From Actinoplanes nipponensis (GTDB lineage Bacteria; Actinomycetota; Actinomycetes; Mycobacteriales; Micromonosporaceae): DNA of 64,000 nt. The stretch spans positions 1 to 64,000 of the forward strand of contig NZ_BOMQ01000028.1 in the NCBI RefSeq assembly GCF_016862275.1, written 5' to 3'. The translations under genes were made by a program, and so were the position numbers. Positions 1-7,708 of this stretch are shown piece by piece (the first letter of the stretch is position 1; every line of letters begins with the position of its first letter). The notes below the pieces were generated by a model, which did not search any database, was not told the DNA's origin, and worked only from the letters and a program-made list of their open reading frames with translations.

Positions 1-871
1 AGTCCGGTGGGCGCAGGCCGCGCACGTCGATCTCGAAGCGCGCCCAGCCGTCGGACACCTCGCTGAGCTCGGCCGCATGCTGGACCGCGAAGGTCGCCAG
101 CCGCGGCGCGGCGGACACCGTCAGCGTCCGGACAGCGCCCGCCCGGCAGCGGGCGTCGACGGCGGCGGCCCGGTGCTCGAACGCCACGGCGGCCCTCCAC
201 TCGGGCAGCCGCGCCGGGTCGGTCCCGGCCGGCCACCGCACCGTCGGGTAGGCCCGCTCGACCAGGGCCCGCAACGCGGGCAGATCGGCCGCGGCCAGCC
301 GGTGGGCGTGCAGGCACCGGCGGTAGTCAGCGGGCAGGCCGGGCGCGGCGGCGGTCTGCGCCCGGGTCAGCTCGTCGACGAACGCCGTCGCCAGCCGCTG
401 CTGACCCGCCGGCACGCGCGCCGCCACCGCCCTCGCGGCCGCCTCGCAGCGCTGGGCGGTCCACCGGCCGGGCCCCTCCGCGGTCCGGGCCACCTGGCGG
501 GCGAAGAGCCGGGCGTTGTCCGCGGCCAGTTGGAGCTGTTCCCACCGGTAGGCGACGTCGAAATCCGCGCCCAGCGGCGCGAACCCCGCCAGGTCGCCGG
601 GGGCCACGGCCCGGCGCTCGCCGCGGGGGGTGAACCCGCGCGCCGGATGATCGACGCCGGCCCGCCGCCGGCACTCCTGCGCCGGCGCCTGCGCGGTCCA
701 CCAGGCCTGCTCCTCGGCGGCGAGACGCTGCGCCGGGGTGCCGTAGAGGCGGGTGACGATCCCGGTGTAGACGGCCGTGGCCGTGGCGGCGCGGTCGCCG
801 CCGCAAGCGGTCAGGGCGCCGGCGCACACCAGCACCACGCAGCTGCCCAGGGCACGTCCGGAGGGGGCCAT
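1..871 (-). CDS. Secreted lipoprotein of unknown function (3' end cut by window)
   Basis: This reading frame starts at ATG 871 and stays open to base 1, so its C-terminus lies outside the window. The visible 290 residues start with a typical lipoprotein signal: a hydrophobic stretch ending in the lipobox LTAC, with Cys23 as the predicted lipidated residue. The mature part is rich in Ala and Arg, has several Trp and Cys residues (for example WWTAQAPAQECRRR) and looks helical. I recognise no family. It probably sits on the outer face of the membrane. No neighbour hints at its role; it is transcribed away from a strong hairpin at 945-985. Confidence 0.75.
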   Translation of the reverse strand, partial: MAPSGRALGSCVVLVCAGALTACGGDRAATATAVYTGIVTRLYGTPAQRLAAEEQAWWTAQAPAQECRRRAGVDHPARGFTPRGERRAVAPGDLAGFAPLGADFDVAYRWEQLQLAADNARLFARQVARTAEGPGRWTAQRCEAAARAVAARVPAGQQRLATAFVDELTRAQTAAAPGLPADYRRCLHAHRLAAADLPALRALVERAYPTVRWPAGTDPARLPEWRAAVAFEHRAAAVDARCRAGAVRTLTVSAAPRLATFAVQHAAELSEVSDGWARFEIDVRGLRPPD

Positions 872-944
872 CGGGCCACCGTAGCGGCGGCCCCGGCCGT
901 CGCCGCGCAGGCCGGCCGGCCGGTCACCCGAAGGGTTCGGCACC

Positions 945-985
945 GGAGGAACCCGGGTCGCCGCGGGGGCGACCCGGGTTCCTCC
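945..985. terminator. Perfect 18-bp stem hairpin, probable terminator
   Basis: Bases 945-962 and 968-985 are perfect reverse complements (arm GGAGGAACCCGGGTCGCC) around a 5-base loop. The hairpin lies just downstream of the leftward remnant ending at 1002 and upstream of the lipoprotein start at 871. It would end leftward transcription. No T-run is visible, as is usual in GC-rich actinobacteria. Confidence 0.75.
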
Positions 986-1001
986 GATGCCGCGGTGCAG
1001 C

Positions 1002-1477
1002 TCAGTCGAGCGCTCCCTTGATCTTGTTGACCACGTTGGCCACGCCCTGGGCGTGCGCGCCGGCGCCGGTTCCCGGCTTGCCCTTGCCCATCGAGCCGTC
1101 GTAGGTGACGTACAGCTTCGGGTCGGGCGCCGGGCCGAGCGGCTTGTCGTCGGTGAGCGGCTGGGCGTCCGGCACGTAGACGATCTCCTCCTTCGGGTCG
1201 ATCAGCGACGGGCCCTGCGCCCAGCGGCCCTCGCCCGCCGTGCTCTGCGGGTCGAAGCTGGAGAAGGTCCGGTCCGGACCGTCCTTCTCCTCGGCCCCGT
1301 TGGAGTTCTCGATGCCGTGCTCGACGAAGCAGTCCTCGATCAGCTGCTCGATGCCCAGCAGCCACTGCTGCTGAGTAGGTTGCCGCTCGCGACGATGTAG
1401 CCGGTGTTCCAGGGCGTGCCCTCGGAGTCGCGCGGGAGCGCGCTGCCGCCGCTGACGATGGCGTGCTGCGGGCTCAT
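1002..1477 (-). pseudogene. Frameshifted remnant of an unidentified protein
   Basis: Two frames read on end to end like one protein. From ATG 1477 one frame gives a plausible sequence (starts MSPQHAIVSGGS, then TPWNTGYIVASGNLL) and then quickly reaches a stop. Around 1371-1378 the sensible sequence jumps to another frame (QQWLLGIEQLIEDCFVEHG) and runs to a stop at 1002, ending VVNKIKGALD. Inserting one base at this CAG/AGC repeat would restore a reading frame of about 159 codons. The second half has normal, non-repetitive composition rich in Asp, Glu and Lys, unlike a shadow frame. I do not recognise the family. It could be a true pseudogene, a sequencing error, or the tail of a larger lost gene. 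Confidence 0.5.
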
Positions 1478-1503
1478 CCCGCCCAGCACCGCCGCCCAGC
1501 ACC

Positions 1504-1526
1504 GCCGCCCGGCGGGGCCGGGCGGC
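1504..1526 (-). terminator. Hairpin after the four-gene leftward cluster
   Basis: GCCGCCCGGC at 1504-1513 and GCCGGGCGGC at 1517-1526 are perfect 10-base arms with a 3-base loop, placed 8 bases beyond the glycosyltransferase stop. It fits a terminator for the leftward operon. Confidence 0.5.
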
Positions 1527-1533
1527 CGGCGCA

Positions 1534-2223
1534 TCAGCGCGCGGACACCTCGTCCGCCACGGCCGCCAGGTGGGCGGCGAAGCCGGCCGGGGCCCGGGCG
1601 GCGCGCCGCGCGCTGGTCAGCACCGGGCAGCTGCCGTCGCGGACGACCCGCAGCCCGGCCCGGACGGCGCGGGTCACCAGGTCGCGGTCCTCGTCGTGCC
1701 GGACCGCGGCGAACCCGCCGAGACCCGTGTACGCGTCCGCGGCGCACCCGAGGTTGGCCCCGTGCACGTGCCGGTGACCGGTCGCCGTGAACGCCGCCCG
1801 GTAGCGCCGCTCGTAGGCGTCCCGCACGGCCACCGGCCACGGCGCCCAGTCGCGCACCTCGACCGTGCCGACGAGCACCTGGGCGCCGTGCGCCGCGTGC
1901 CGGGCGTGCCAGCCCAGCCAGCCCGGCGCGACCCGGCTGTCGGCGTCGGTGGTGGCCAGCCACAGCCCGGCCGTCCCGTGCCGCGCCGCGTACGCCATCC
2001 CGGCCGCCCGCGCCGGCCCCACACTGGCCGCCGCGACCGTCACCACCTCGGCCCCGGCCGCGGCCGCGACCCGGGCGGTGTCGTCGCTGCAGGCGTCCGC
2101 CACCACGACGATCTCGGTCGGCACAGCGACGCCGGCGGTCGCGGCCCGCAGCGCGGCCAGGCAGTGCGGGAGCAGGCCCTCCTCGTCGTGGGCGGGCACG
2201 ACGACGGCGAGTCGGCTCAGCAC
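1534..2223 (-). CDS. Glycosyltransferase family 2
   Basis: Predicted cytosolic GT-A fold glycosyltransferase of 229 residues. It starts VLSRLAVVVPAHDEE, the usual first strand and nucleotide-sugar loop of GT2 enzymes. A DAD metal-binding motif lies at about residues 93-95, and GANLGCAADAYTGLGGF resembles the acceptor-side segment of the family. No membrane helix is visible, so it probably acts on a soluble or carrier-bound acceptor. GTG 2223 was chosen because it overlaps the methyltransferase stop by 7 bases, and longer in-frame starts would run deep into that gene. It is the last gene of the overlapping acyl-CoA dehydrogenase/PIG-L/methyltransferase/GT set. Donor and acceptor are unknown. 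Confidence 0.88.
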   Translation of the reverse strand: MLSRLAVVVPAHDEEGLLPHCLAALRAATAGVAVPTEIVVVADACSDDTARVAAAAGAEVVTVAAASVGPARAAGMAYAARHGTAGLWLATTDADSRVAPGWLGWHARHAAHGAQVLVGTVEVRDWAPWPVAVRDAYERRYRAAFTATGHRHVHGANLGCAADAYTGLGGFAAVRHDEDRDLVTRAVRAGLRVVRDGSCPVLTSARRAARAPAGFAAHLAAVADEVSAR

Positions 2224-2825
2224 AGACCCTCGCGCTCGGCCACCGACCGGGCCGCCGGCGGGGTCCGGGCGTAGACCTCCAGCAGGAAGTCGGCCTCCAC
2301 GTGCTGGGCCGTCAGCTCCAGGCCCCCGGTCGCGGCGATGCGTTCGTGCACCTCGTCGCCCGAGCGGGCGTGCTCGGCGACCGGGCGCCGCCAGTGGGCC
2401 GCGACCAGGTCGCCGCCGGGCTCCAGTGCGACCACGGCCTGGGCCAGCAGCGCGTCGAGGTCCGTGTCGTCGAAGTAGTAGCCCAGCTCGGACAGCACGA
2501 TCAGGTCGAACTTGCGCCCGGGCCAGTCGTACGGCATCCGGGCCCGGGCGACGGTCACGTGCGGCTCGCCGGCGAGCCGCTGCGCGGTCGTGGCGACGGC
2601 GGACTCCACCGCGTCCACGGCCAGCAGGGCGTCGCAGCGGGGGGCCAGGCGGGCGGTCAGCAGGCCGGTCGAGCAGCCCGGCTCGAAGGCGGCGCGGTAG
2701 CGGGGCCGGGGCAGCGCGGCCACGGTGAGGGCGTGCTTGCGGTTGTCGTACCAGCGCGACTCGAAGCTCCACGGGTCCGGGTCGGCGGCGTACATCTGCT
2801 CGAAGTAGCCCAGCGGGGTGCTCAC
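2217..2825 (-). CDS. NodS-like SAM-dependent methyltransferase
   Basis: Class I methyltransferase of 202 residues. The N-terminal DPWSFESRWYDNRKH (about 17-31) is the hallmark of the NodS family, whose founding member N-methylates a de-N-acetylated chitooligosaccharide. Motif I appears as EPGCSTG at 48-54, and LIVLSELGYYFDD carries the later strand and active-site region. The start GTG 2825 overlaps the PIG-L stop in a GTGA, so the two are translationally coupled. Pairing a deacetylase with a NodS-like N-methyltransferase suggests removal of an N-acyl group followed by methylation of the freed amine. That is an inference; the substrate is not known. Confidence 0.88.
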   Translation of the reverse strand: MSTPLGYFEQMYAADPDPWSFESRWYDNRKHALTVAALPRPRYRAAFEPGCSTGLLTARLAPRCDALLAVDAVESAVATTAQRLAGEPHVTVARARMPYDWPGRKFDLIVLSELGYYFDDTDLDALLAQAVVALEPGGDLVAAHWRRPVAEHARSGDEVHERIAATGGLELTAQHVEADFLLEVYARTPPAARSVAEREGLC

Positions 2826-3544
2826 GCGAACACCACCTCGAAGGGCCGGCGGAACCGGGCCAGCACGTGCGGCGGCAGGATCGCCGCGTCGCCCGGCTCC
2901 GGCCCCAGGTCGGCGATCTGGCTGGGGAACGCCTGGATCGCCGCCTCCTTGGCCCGGCGCGCCCCCGGCGGCAGGTCGATGCGGCGGGCCCGTTCCCACG
3001 GCACCCGCTCGTCGCCGGGCTCGGCCCAGTGCCAGGTCCAGATCGGGTACTCCAGCAGCCGGGCGCCGGTGGCGGCGCAGGCGGCCGCCGCGGCCCGGCC
3101 GACCGCCTCGTGGTCCGGGTGCCCGTCGCCCCGCCAGGTGGCCAGGCACCAACGGCCCGGCGTGAGCAGCCGGCCGAGCGCCACGGTCAGGGCGTTCTCG
3201 TCGATGCCGCCGTCCGGCTGGCCCAGGTGCCGCACCGGCGTGCCCGGCAGACCCAGCCGGCGCAGCGCCTCGGCGGTCTCCTTGCGGCGCAGCGCCGCCA
3301 GCCGGGCCGGGGTGTAGACGGTCGAACCGGGGTGCGAGGCCTCGCCGTCGGTGACCGCCACCACCTCGGCGTCGGGCAGCCGGGCCAGCAGGCCGCCCAC
3401 GCCCAGCACCTCGTCGTCGGGGTGCGGGGCCACCACCAGCGGCGGTCCCGGCGGGTCGACGGTCAGGGCGGGCCAGTCCGCCACGGCCGGCCAGGCGCGC
3501 CAGCGGGTGTCGTCGGTCCCGGCGCCCTCGATCGCGGTCACCAT
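2822..3544 (-). CDS. PIG-L (LmbE-like) zinc deacetylase
   Basis: Predicted zinc-dependent N-deacetylase of the PIG-L/LmbE family (240 residues), the fold used for GlcNAc-containing lipids and mycothiol precursors. The zinc/catalytic motif PHPDDE is at residues 40-45 and the second motif HPDH at 142-145. It lacks a signal peptide and should be cytosolic. ATG 3544 overlaps the end of the acyl-CoA dehydrogenase-like gene by 7 bases, and its stop overlaps the methyltransferase start. It is not obviously MshB: the neighbours are not mycothiol genes. It most likely removes an N-acyl group from a sugar made or modified by this small pathway. Confidence 0.9.
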   Translation of the reverse strand: MVTAIEGAGTDDTRWRAWPAVADWPALTVDPPGPPLVVAPHPDDEVLGVGGLLARLPDAEVVAVTDGEASHPGSTVYTPARLAALRRKETAEALRRLGLPGTPVRHLGQPDGGIDENALTVALGRLLTPGRWCLATWRGDGHPDHEAVGRAAAAACAATGARLLEYPIWTWHWAEPGDERVPWERARRIDLPPGARRAKEAAIQAFPSQIADLGPEPGDAAILPPHVLARFRRPFEVVFA

Positions 3545-4431
3545 GCGGGCGGATCCTCCTTGAGCAGCTCGCCGAGGTGGGCGAGGTCGGCTTCGGCGTG
3601 GCTCTGCCGCAGGTAGACCGTCAGGTCGCTGACCCGGCGGGCGTGGGCGCCGTCGTGGCCCAGCGGCCCGGCGCCCAGGGCGCGCCCGACCCGGTCGATG
3701 ACCTGGGCGGCGGCGGCCTCCACGGTGCACCGGACCCGGACGGCGAGCTGTTGGGCGTCGGCCTGCGGCTCGGCGTCGATACGGGCGGCGGCGGCGTGCA
3801 GCACGGCCCGCGCGGAGCCCAGCGCGACGTCGACGGCGCCGAGGTGGGCGAGCGCGTGCGGGCCGCGGGCGTGCGCCAGCAGGGTGTCCGCGACGCCGGC
3901 CGCTCCCCCGTACCAGCAGGCCGCGACGCCGACGCCGCCGTGCCAGAAGCCGGGGCGGTTCACGTAGGCGCCGGGGCCGCCGACGGGCCGGGCCGGGGCA
4001 TCGGTGAACCGGATGGTGCGGCTGTCGCTGCCGGCCATGCCGACCGCCGGCCAGGTGCCGTCCAGCGGGGTCGCCCAGGCGGTGCTGTTCTCGACCGCGA
4101 ACAGGCGCACGCCGTCCGGGGCGGCCGCGGTGACCAGAGCATGCGTGCAGGAGCCGGCCCCGGAGCACCAGGGGCGGTCGCCGGTCAGCGTCCACGTCCC
4201 GCCGTCGCTCCGCGCGGTCAGCGAGGCGGGCTTGGCCGCCCACACCCCCCACACCTGGTCCGGCCGTTCCGGCCCGGGGTCGCCGAGCTCCTCGCGGATG
4301 GCGACCGCGTCGGCGTGGCCCTCGGCGAGCCGGGCCCGCACCGGGTCCCGCCGCGCGATGGCGGCCAGGCGGTCGAAGCGTTCCCGGGTGCGGCCCGACC
4401 CGGGCAGCGGAAGATCAGCGACGTCGAGCAC
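3538..4431 (-). CDS. Short acyl-CoA dehydrogenase-like flavoprotein
   Basis: A 297-residue protein, shorter than the usual 380 or so residues of acyl-CoA dehydrogenases. The middle beta-domain is clear (GTWTLTGDRPWCSGAGSC, then a strand-rich stretch to RTIRFTDAP), followed by the C-terminal helical bundle. The N-terminal helical domain is reduced. I cannot place the catalytic glutamate, so activity and substrate are uncertain. GTG 4431 begins the leftward set and faces the divergent ribbon-helix-helix gene across 121 bases. It is the first gene of a unit in which all four genes overlap, so it probably acts with the deacetylase, methyltransferase and glycosyltransferase. Confidence 0.82.
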   Translation of the reverse strand: MLDVADLPLPGSGRTRERFDRLAAIARRDPVRARLAEGHADAVAIREELGDPGPERPDQVWGVWAAKPASLTARSDGGTWTLTGDRPWCSGAGSCTHALVTAAAPDGVRLFAVENSTAWATPLDGTWPAVGMAGSDSRTIRFTDAPARPVGGPGAYVNRPGFWHGGVGVAACWYGGAAGVADTLLAHARGPHALAHLGAVDVALGSARAVLHAAAARIDAEPQADAQQLAVRVRCTVEAAAAQVIDRVGRALGAGPLGHDGAHARRVSDLTVYLRQSHAEADLAHLGELLKEDPPAW

Positions 4432-4498
4432 GGCCCTCCCCTACCCGCCTTTCCCGCCGCACAAACGACGCGCAAAGCGACGCAACTCGAGCGGCACC

Positions 4499-4556
4499 AC
4501 CATAGTGCCACCTTGGCTTTACTTGGTGCCATAGTGGTGCCATGCTGGCGCCATGG
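4499..4556. promoter_or_regulatory. Repeat-type operator in divergent promoter
   Basis: Three 11-base direct repeats lie head to tail: TGGTGCCATAG (4524-4534), TGGTGCCATGC (4535-4545) and TGGCGCCATGG (4546-4556). The last covers the ATG at 4553. The core CCATAGTG also occurs at 4500-4507, next to a GGCAC/GTGCC inverted pair. Repeats spaced one helical turn apart and overlapping the start are typical of sites bound cooperatively by ribbon-helix-helix repressors. The adjacent gene encodes such a protein. Confidence 0.55.
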
Positions 4557-5056
4557 ACCTCACGTCATACGTCGCCCGCCTTCGCGAGGAGCTGGCCGGC
4601 GCCGCCGAGCTGGGCGGGCCGGACGCCCGCGCGCTGGCCGACCGGCTCACCGCTCCGATGGACTCCGCGTTCCGGCTCGCCCTGCTCGACGCCCTGGCCG
4701 CCGCCGCCGACGAGATCACCCGCGACCTGGCGCCCGGCTCCGTCGAGCTGCGGCTGCGCGGCGGCGCCCCCGGTTTCGTGGTGACCCCGCCGCCCACCGA
4801 CCACCCCGAGCCGGAGCCCGCGGCCGGCCGGCCGGAGGGCGCCGCCGAGGCGCCCGACGACGGCGCGGTCTCCCGGATCAATTTCCGCCTGCCCGACCAG
4901 CTCAAGTCCCGCATCGAGGAGGCCGCCGCACGCGACGGCCTGTCGGTCAACGCCTGGCTGGTGCGGGCGGCCACCGCGGCCGTCCGGACCGGCGACCGCC
5001 CGCGCACCTCCCGCGCCCCGGTCAGCGGCGAGCGCTTCACCGGCTGGGCCCGCTGA
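4553..5056 (+). CDS. Ribbon-helix-helix DNA-binding protein
   Basis: A 167-residue protein with two parts. Residues 1-70 form a helical N-terminal region of unknown family, and a Pro/Glu-rich linker follows. Residues about 107-145 (RINFRLPDQLKSRIEEAAAR, then DGLSVNAWLVRAATAAV) match the Arc/HicB-antitoxin ribbon-helix-helix fold. No HicA-like toxin lies nearby, so it is better read as a transcriptional regulator than as half of a toxin pair. It is followed after 43 bases by a DUF4097 gene and a DrrAB-type exporter, which it probably controls together with itself. Confidence 0.82.
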   Translation: MDLTSYVARLREELAGAAELGGPDARALADRLTAPMDSAFRLALLDALAAAADEITRDLAPGSVELRLRGGAPGFVVTPPPTDHPEPEPAAGRPEGAAEAPDDGAVSRINFRLPDQLKSRIEEAAARDGLSVNAWLVRAATAAVRTGDRPRTSRAPVSGERFTGWAR

Positions 5057-5099
5057 GTTGCCCGCCGCACCCCCCGCCCACCCGCGAAAGGACCAGGCC

Positions 5100-5966
5100 A
5101 TGCCCACCTTCGACACCCCCGCGCCGATCCGCGCCACCGTCGAGATGCTCGTCGGCGACCTGCGCGTCGCCGCCTCCGACCGCACCGACACCGTCGTCGA
5201 GGTCCGCCCGACCGACCCGGGCGCGCCCCTGGACGTGCGGGCCGCCGAGCTGACCCGGGTCGAGCTCACCGGCGGCGAGCTGCTGGTGAAGACGCCCAAG
5301 ACGCTCAAGACCCTCGGCATCCTGCGCAAGACCGGCTCGATCGACGTCGAGATCTCACTGCCCACCGGTTCCCAGGTACGCGGCGAGGCGGCGGTCGCCG
5401 CGTTCCACTGCACCGGCGCCCTCGGCGACGTGCGGCTGCGCACCGCGACCGGCAACGTCGAGGTGGAACACGCCGCGACCCTGTCGGTGACCACCGCCGG
5501 CGGGGCCATCGTCGCGCAGTCGGTGGCCGGCGACGCGCACGCCACCACGGCGACCGGCACCATCCGGATCGGCACGGCGGGCGGCACGGTGACGCTGAAG
5601 AACTCCAACGGCGACAGCCGGGTCGGCACGGCCGGCGGCGACCTGCGGGCCAAGGCGGCCAACGGCGACGTGGTGGCCGATCACGTGCACGGCGACGTGG
5701 ACGCGGCGAGCGCCAACGGCGACATCCGCATCGGCGCGGTCCACCGCGGCTCGGTCGCGGTGCGCACCGCCGCGGGCGAGCTGGAGGTCGGCATCGCCCC
5801 CGGCACGGCCGCCTACCTGGACCTGCACACCCAGTTCGGCAAGGTGCTCAACCACCTGGAGGCCACCGGCGCCCCGGAGCCGGGCGAGCACAACGTGCAG
5901 GTGCGGGCCCGCACCTCGTTCGGCGACATCATCGTGCGCCGCGGCGACGCCGGGGCGGAGCGATGA
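5100..5966 (+). CDS. DUF4097-family beta-repeat protein
   Basis: A 288-residue protein built from short repeated beta units such as GTIRIGTAGGTVTLKNSNGD and SANGDIRIGAVHRG, as expected for the DUF4097 (putative adhesin) right-handed repeat fold. It has no signal peptide or membrane segment, so it is probably cytosolic despite the family name. ATG 5100 is preceded by GAAAGGA at a good distance. Its stop overlaps the start of the ABC ATPase gene in ATGA. In actinobacteria this family often sits between an RHH regulator and a two-gene ABC exporter, as here. Its molecular role is unknown. Confidence 0.85.
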   Translation: MPTFDTPAPIRATVEMLVGDLRVAASDRTDTVVEVRPTDPGAPLDVRAAELTRVELTGGELLVKTPKTLKTLGILRKTGSIDVEISLPTGSQVRGEAAVAAFHCTGALGDVRLRTATGNVEVEHAATLSVTTAGGAIVAQSVAGDAHATTATGTIRIGTAGGTVTLKNSNGDSRVGTAGGDLRAKAANGDVVADHVHGDVDAASANGDIRIGAVHRGSVAVRTAAGELEVGIAPGTAAYLDLHTQFGKVLNHLEATGAPEPGEHNVQVRARTSFGDIIVRRGDAGAER

Positions 5967-6883
5967 TCACCGCGACCGGCGTGCGCAAGGCGTACGGCGA
6001 CCTCACCGTCCTGGACGGCATCGACCTGCACGTCCCGGCCGGCTCGATCTTCGCCCTGCTGGGGCCGAACGGCGCCGGCAAGACCACCACCGTGCAGATC
6101 CTCTCCACCCTGATCGGCGCCGACGCCGGCGAGATCCGGGTGGCCGGCCACGACCCGGCGACCGAGCCGGACGCGGTGCGCGCCGCGATCGGCGTCACCG
6201 GCCAGTTCGCCGCCGTCGACGGGCTGCTCACCGGCCGGGAGAACCTCGTCCTCATGGCCGACCTGCACCACCTGGGCCGGGCCCGGGGGCGGCGCCGGGC
6301 GGACGAGCTGCTGGAGCAGTTCGACCTGACCGAGGCCGCGGCCAAGCAGGCGTCCACCTACTCGGGCGGCATGCGCCGGCGGCTGGACATCGCGATGGGG
6401 CTGGTCGGCACGCCGCGGCTGGTGTTCCTGGACGAGCCGACCGCCGGGCTGGACCCGCGCAGCCGGCAGATGATGTGGGGGACCGTGCGGCGCCTGGTGG
6501 CCGACGGCGTGACGATCTTCCTGACCACGCAGTACCTCGAGGAGGCGGACCAGCTCGCCGACCGGGTCGCGGTGCTGCACGGCGGCCGGCTGGTCGCCGA
6601 GGGCCGTCCCGACGAGCTCAAGCGGCTGGTCCCGGGCGGCCACGTCACCCTGCGTTTCGCCGACGGGCCGGCGCTGCGGGCGGCGGCTGTGGCCCTCGGC
6701 GCCACGGACGTCGACTCCGCCCAGCTCAGCCTCCAGGTGCCCGGCGACGGCAGCGTCCGCTCGCTGCGCGCGATGCTGGCCGCGCTGGACGGGGCCGGCG
6801 CCGAGGTGGAGACCCTGACCGTGCACACCCCCGACCTGGACGACGTGTTCCTGGCCCTGACCGCGAAGGAGCCCGCCCGATGA
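5963..6883 (+). CDS. ABC exporter ATP-binding protein, DrrA-like
   Basis: ATPase subunit (306 residues) of a two-component ABC-2 exporter of the daunorubicin-resistance type. Walker A GPNGAGKTTT lies at 34-43, signature SGGMRRR at 134-140 and Walker B with LDEPTAGLD at about 157-165. The switch region reads TTQYLEEAD, with Gln where most ABC proteins have the H-loop His. That is a normal trait of DrrA relatives. The extended C-terminal domain (about 220-306) is also present. It is coupled to the permease by an ATGA overlap. The exported compound cannot be told from sequence; drugs or lipids are usual for the family. Confidence 0.93.
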   Translation: MITATGVRKAYGDLTVLDGIDLHVPAGSIFALLGPNGAGKTTTVQILSTLIGADAGEIRVAGHDPATEPDAVRAAIGVTGQFAAVDGLLTGRENLVLMADLHHLGRARGRRRADELLEQFDLTEAAAKQASTYSGGMRRRLDIAMGLVGTPRLVFLDEPTAGLDPRSRQMMWGTVRRLVADGVTIFLTTQYLEEADQLADRVAVLHGGRLVAEGRPDELKRLVPGGHVTLRFADGPALRAAAVALGATDVDSAQLSLQVPGDGSVRSLRAMLAALDGAGAEVETLTVHTPDLDDVFLALTAKEPAR

Positions 6884-7653
6884 GCACCCTGACGCTGACC
6901 GTCCGCGACTCCGGCACCATGCTCCGCCGCAACCTGCGCCACCTGCAGCGCTACCCCGCGATGATCTTCTATCTGGCCGGCATGCCGGTGATCTTCCTGC
7001 TGCTGTTCGTCTTCGTGTTCGGCGGCACGCTCGGGGCCGGGCTGGGCGGCGGCCGCGCCGAGTACCTGGCGTACGTGGTGCCCGGCATCCTGCTGATGAC
7101 CATCGGCGGGGCGGCGGCCGGCACCGCGGTCTCGGTCGCCACCGACATGACCGAGGGCATCGTGGCGCGGTTCCGCACCATGGCCATCGCCCGGGCCGCG
7201 GTGCTGACCGGGCACGTCCTGGGCAGCGTCATCCAGACCTTCGTCAGCCTGGTCATCGTGCTGGGCGTGGCGCTGGCCGTGGGCTACCGGCCCACCCCGG
7301 ACCCGGTGGCCTGGCTGGGCATCCTGGCCGTGCTGGCGATGACCTCGTTCGCGGTCACCTGGCTGGCCACCGCGCTGGGACTGGTCGCCAAGACCGTCGA
7401 GGAGGCGAGCAACACGCCGCTGCTGTTGACCCTGCTGCCGTTCATCGGCAGCGGGTTCGTGCCGACCGGGTCGATGCCGGCCGGGCTGCGGCAGTTCGCC
7501 GAGCGCCAGCCCTTCACGCCGATCATGGAGACGCTGCGGGCGCTGCTGACCGGGGCGCCGGTGGGCCACCACATCTGGTGGGCCACCGCCTGGTGCGCCG
7601 CCATCGCGCTCGGCGGCTACCTGTGGGCGCGCAGGCGGTACAACGCCCGCTGA
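6880..7653 (+). CDS. ABC-2 type exporter permease, DrrB-like
   Basis: Membrane subunit (257 residues) that pairs with the preceding ATPase. Six hydrophobic segments are visible, beginning near IFYLAGMPVIFLLLFVFVFG. The family feature MTEGIVARFRTMAIAR lies between helices 2 and 3, and QPFTPIMETLRALL is near the end. The start overlaps the ATPase stop. It would form the channel through which the ATPase drives export of a hydrophobic substrate. The operon ends at the hairpin at 7664-7689. Confidence 0.92.
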   Translation: MSTLTLTVRDSGTMLRRNLRHLQRYPAMIFYLAGMPVIFLLLFVFVFGGTLGAGLGGGRAEYLAYVVPGILLMTIGGAAAGTAVSVATDMTEGIVARFRTMAIARAAVLTGHVLGSVIQTFVSLVIVLGVALAVGYRPTPDPVAWLGILAVLAMTSFAVTWLATALGLVAKTVEEASNTPLLLTLLPFIGSGFVPTGSMPAGLRQFAERQPFTPIMETLRALLTGAPVGHHIWWATAWCAAIALGGYLWARRRYNAR

Positions 7654-7663
7654 CCGACGGCGC

Positions 7664-7689
7664 CGGCCCGCCGGATCACCGGCGGGCCG
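7664..7689. terminator. Bidirectional terminator hairpin
   Basis: CGGCCCGCCGG (7664-7674) and CCGGCGGGCCG (7679-7689) are perfect 11-base arms around ATCA. It lies between the converging exporter permease and the beta-helix protein gene and can serve both. Confidence 0.75.
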
Positions 7690-7708
7690 ACGCTGGTCGC
7701 GGTACGGG

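Noticed and set aside
4553..5056. HicAB-type toxin-antitoxin pair
   Set aside because: The C-terminal domain is antitoxin-like, but no small HicA or other toxin gene is next to it; the neighbours encode DUF4097 and an exporter.
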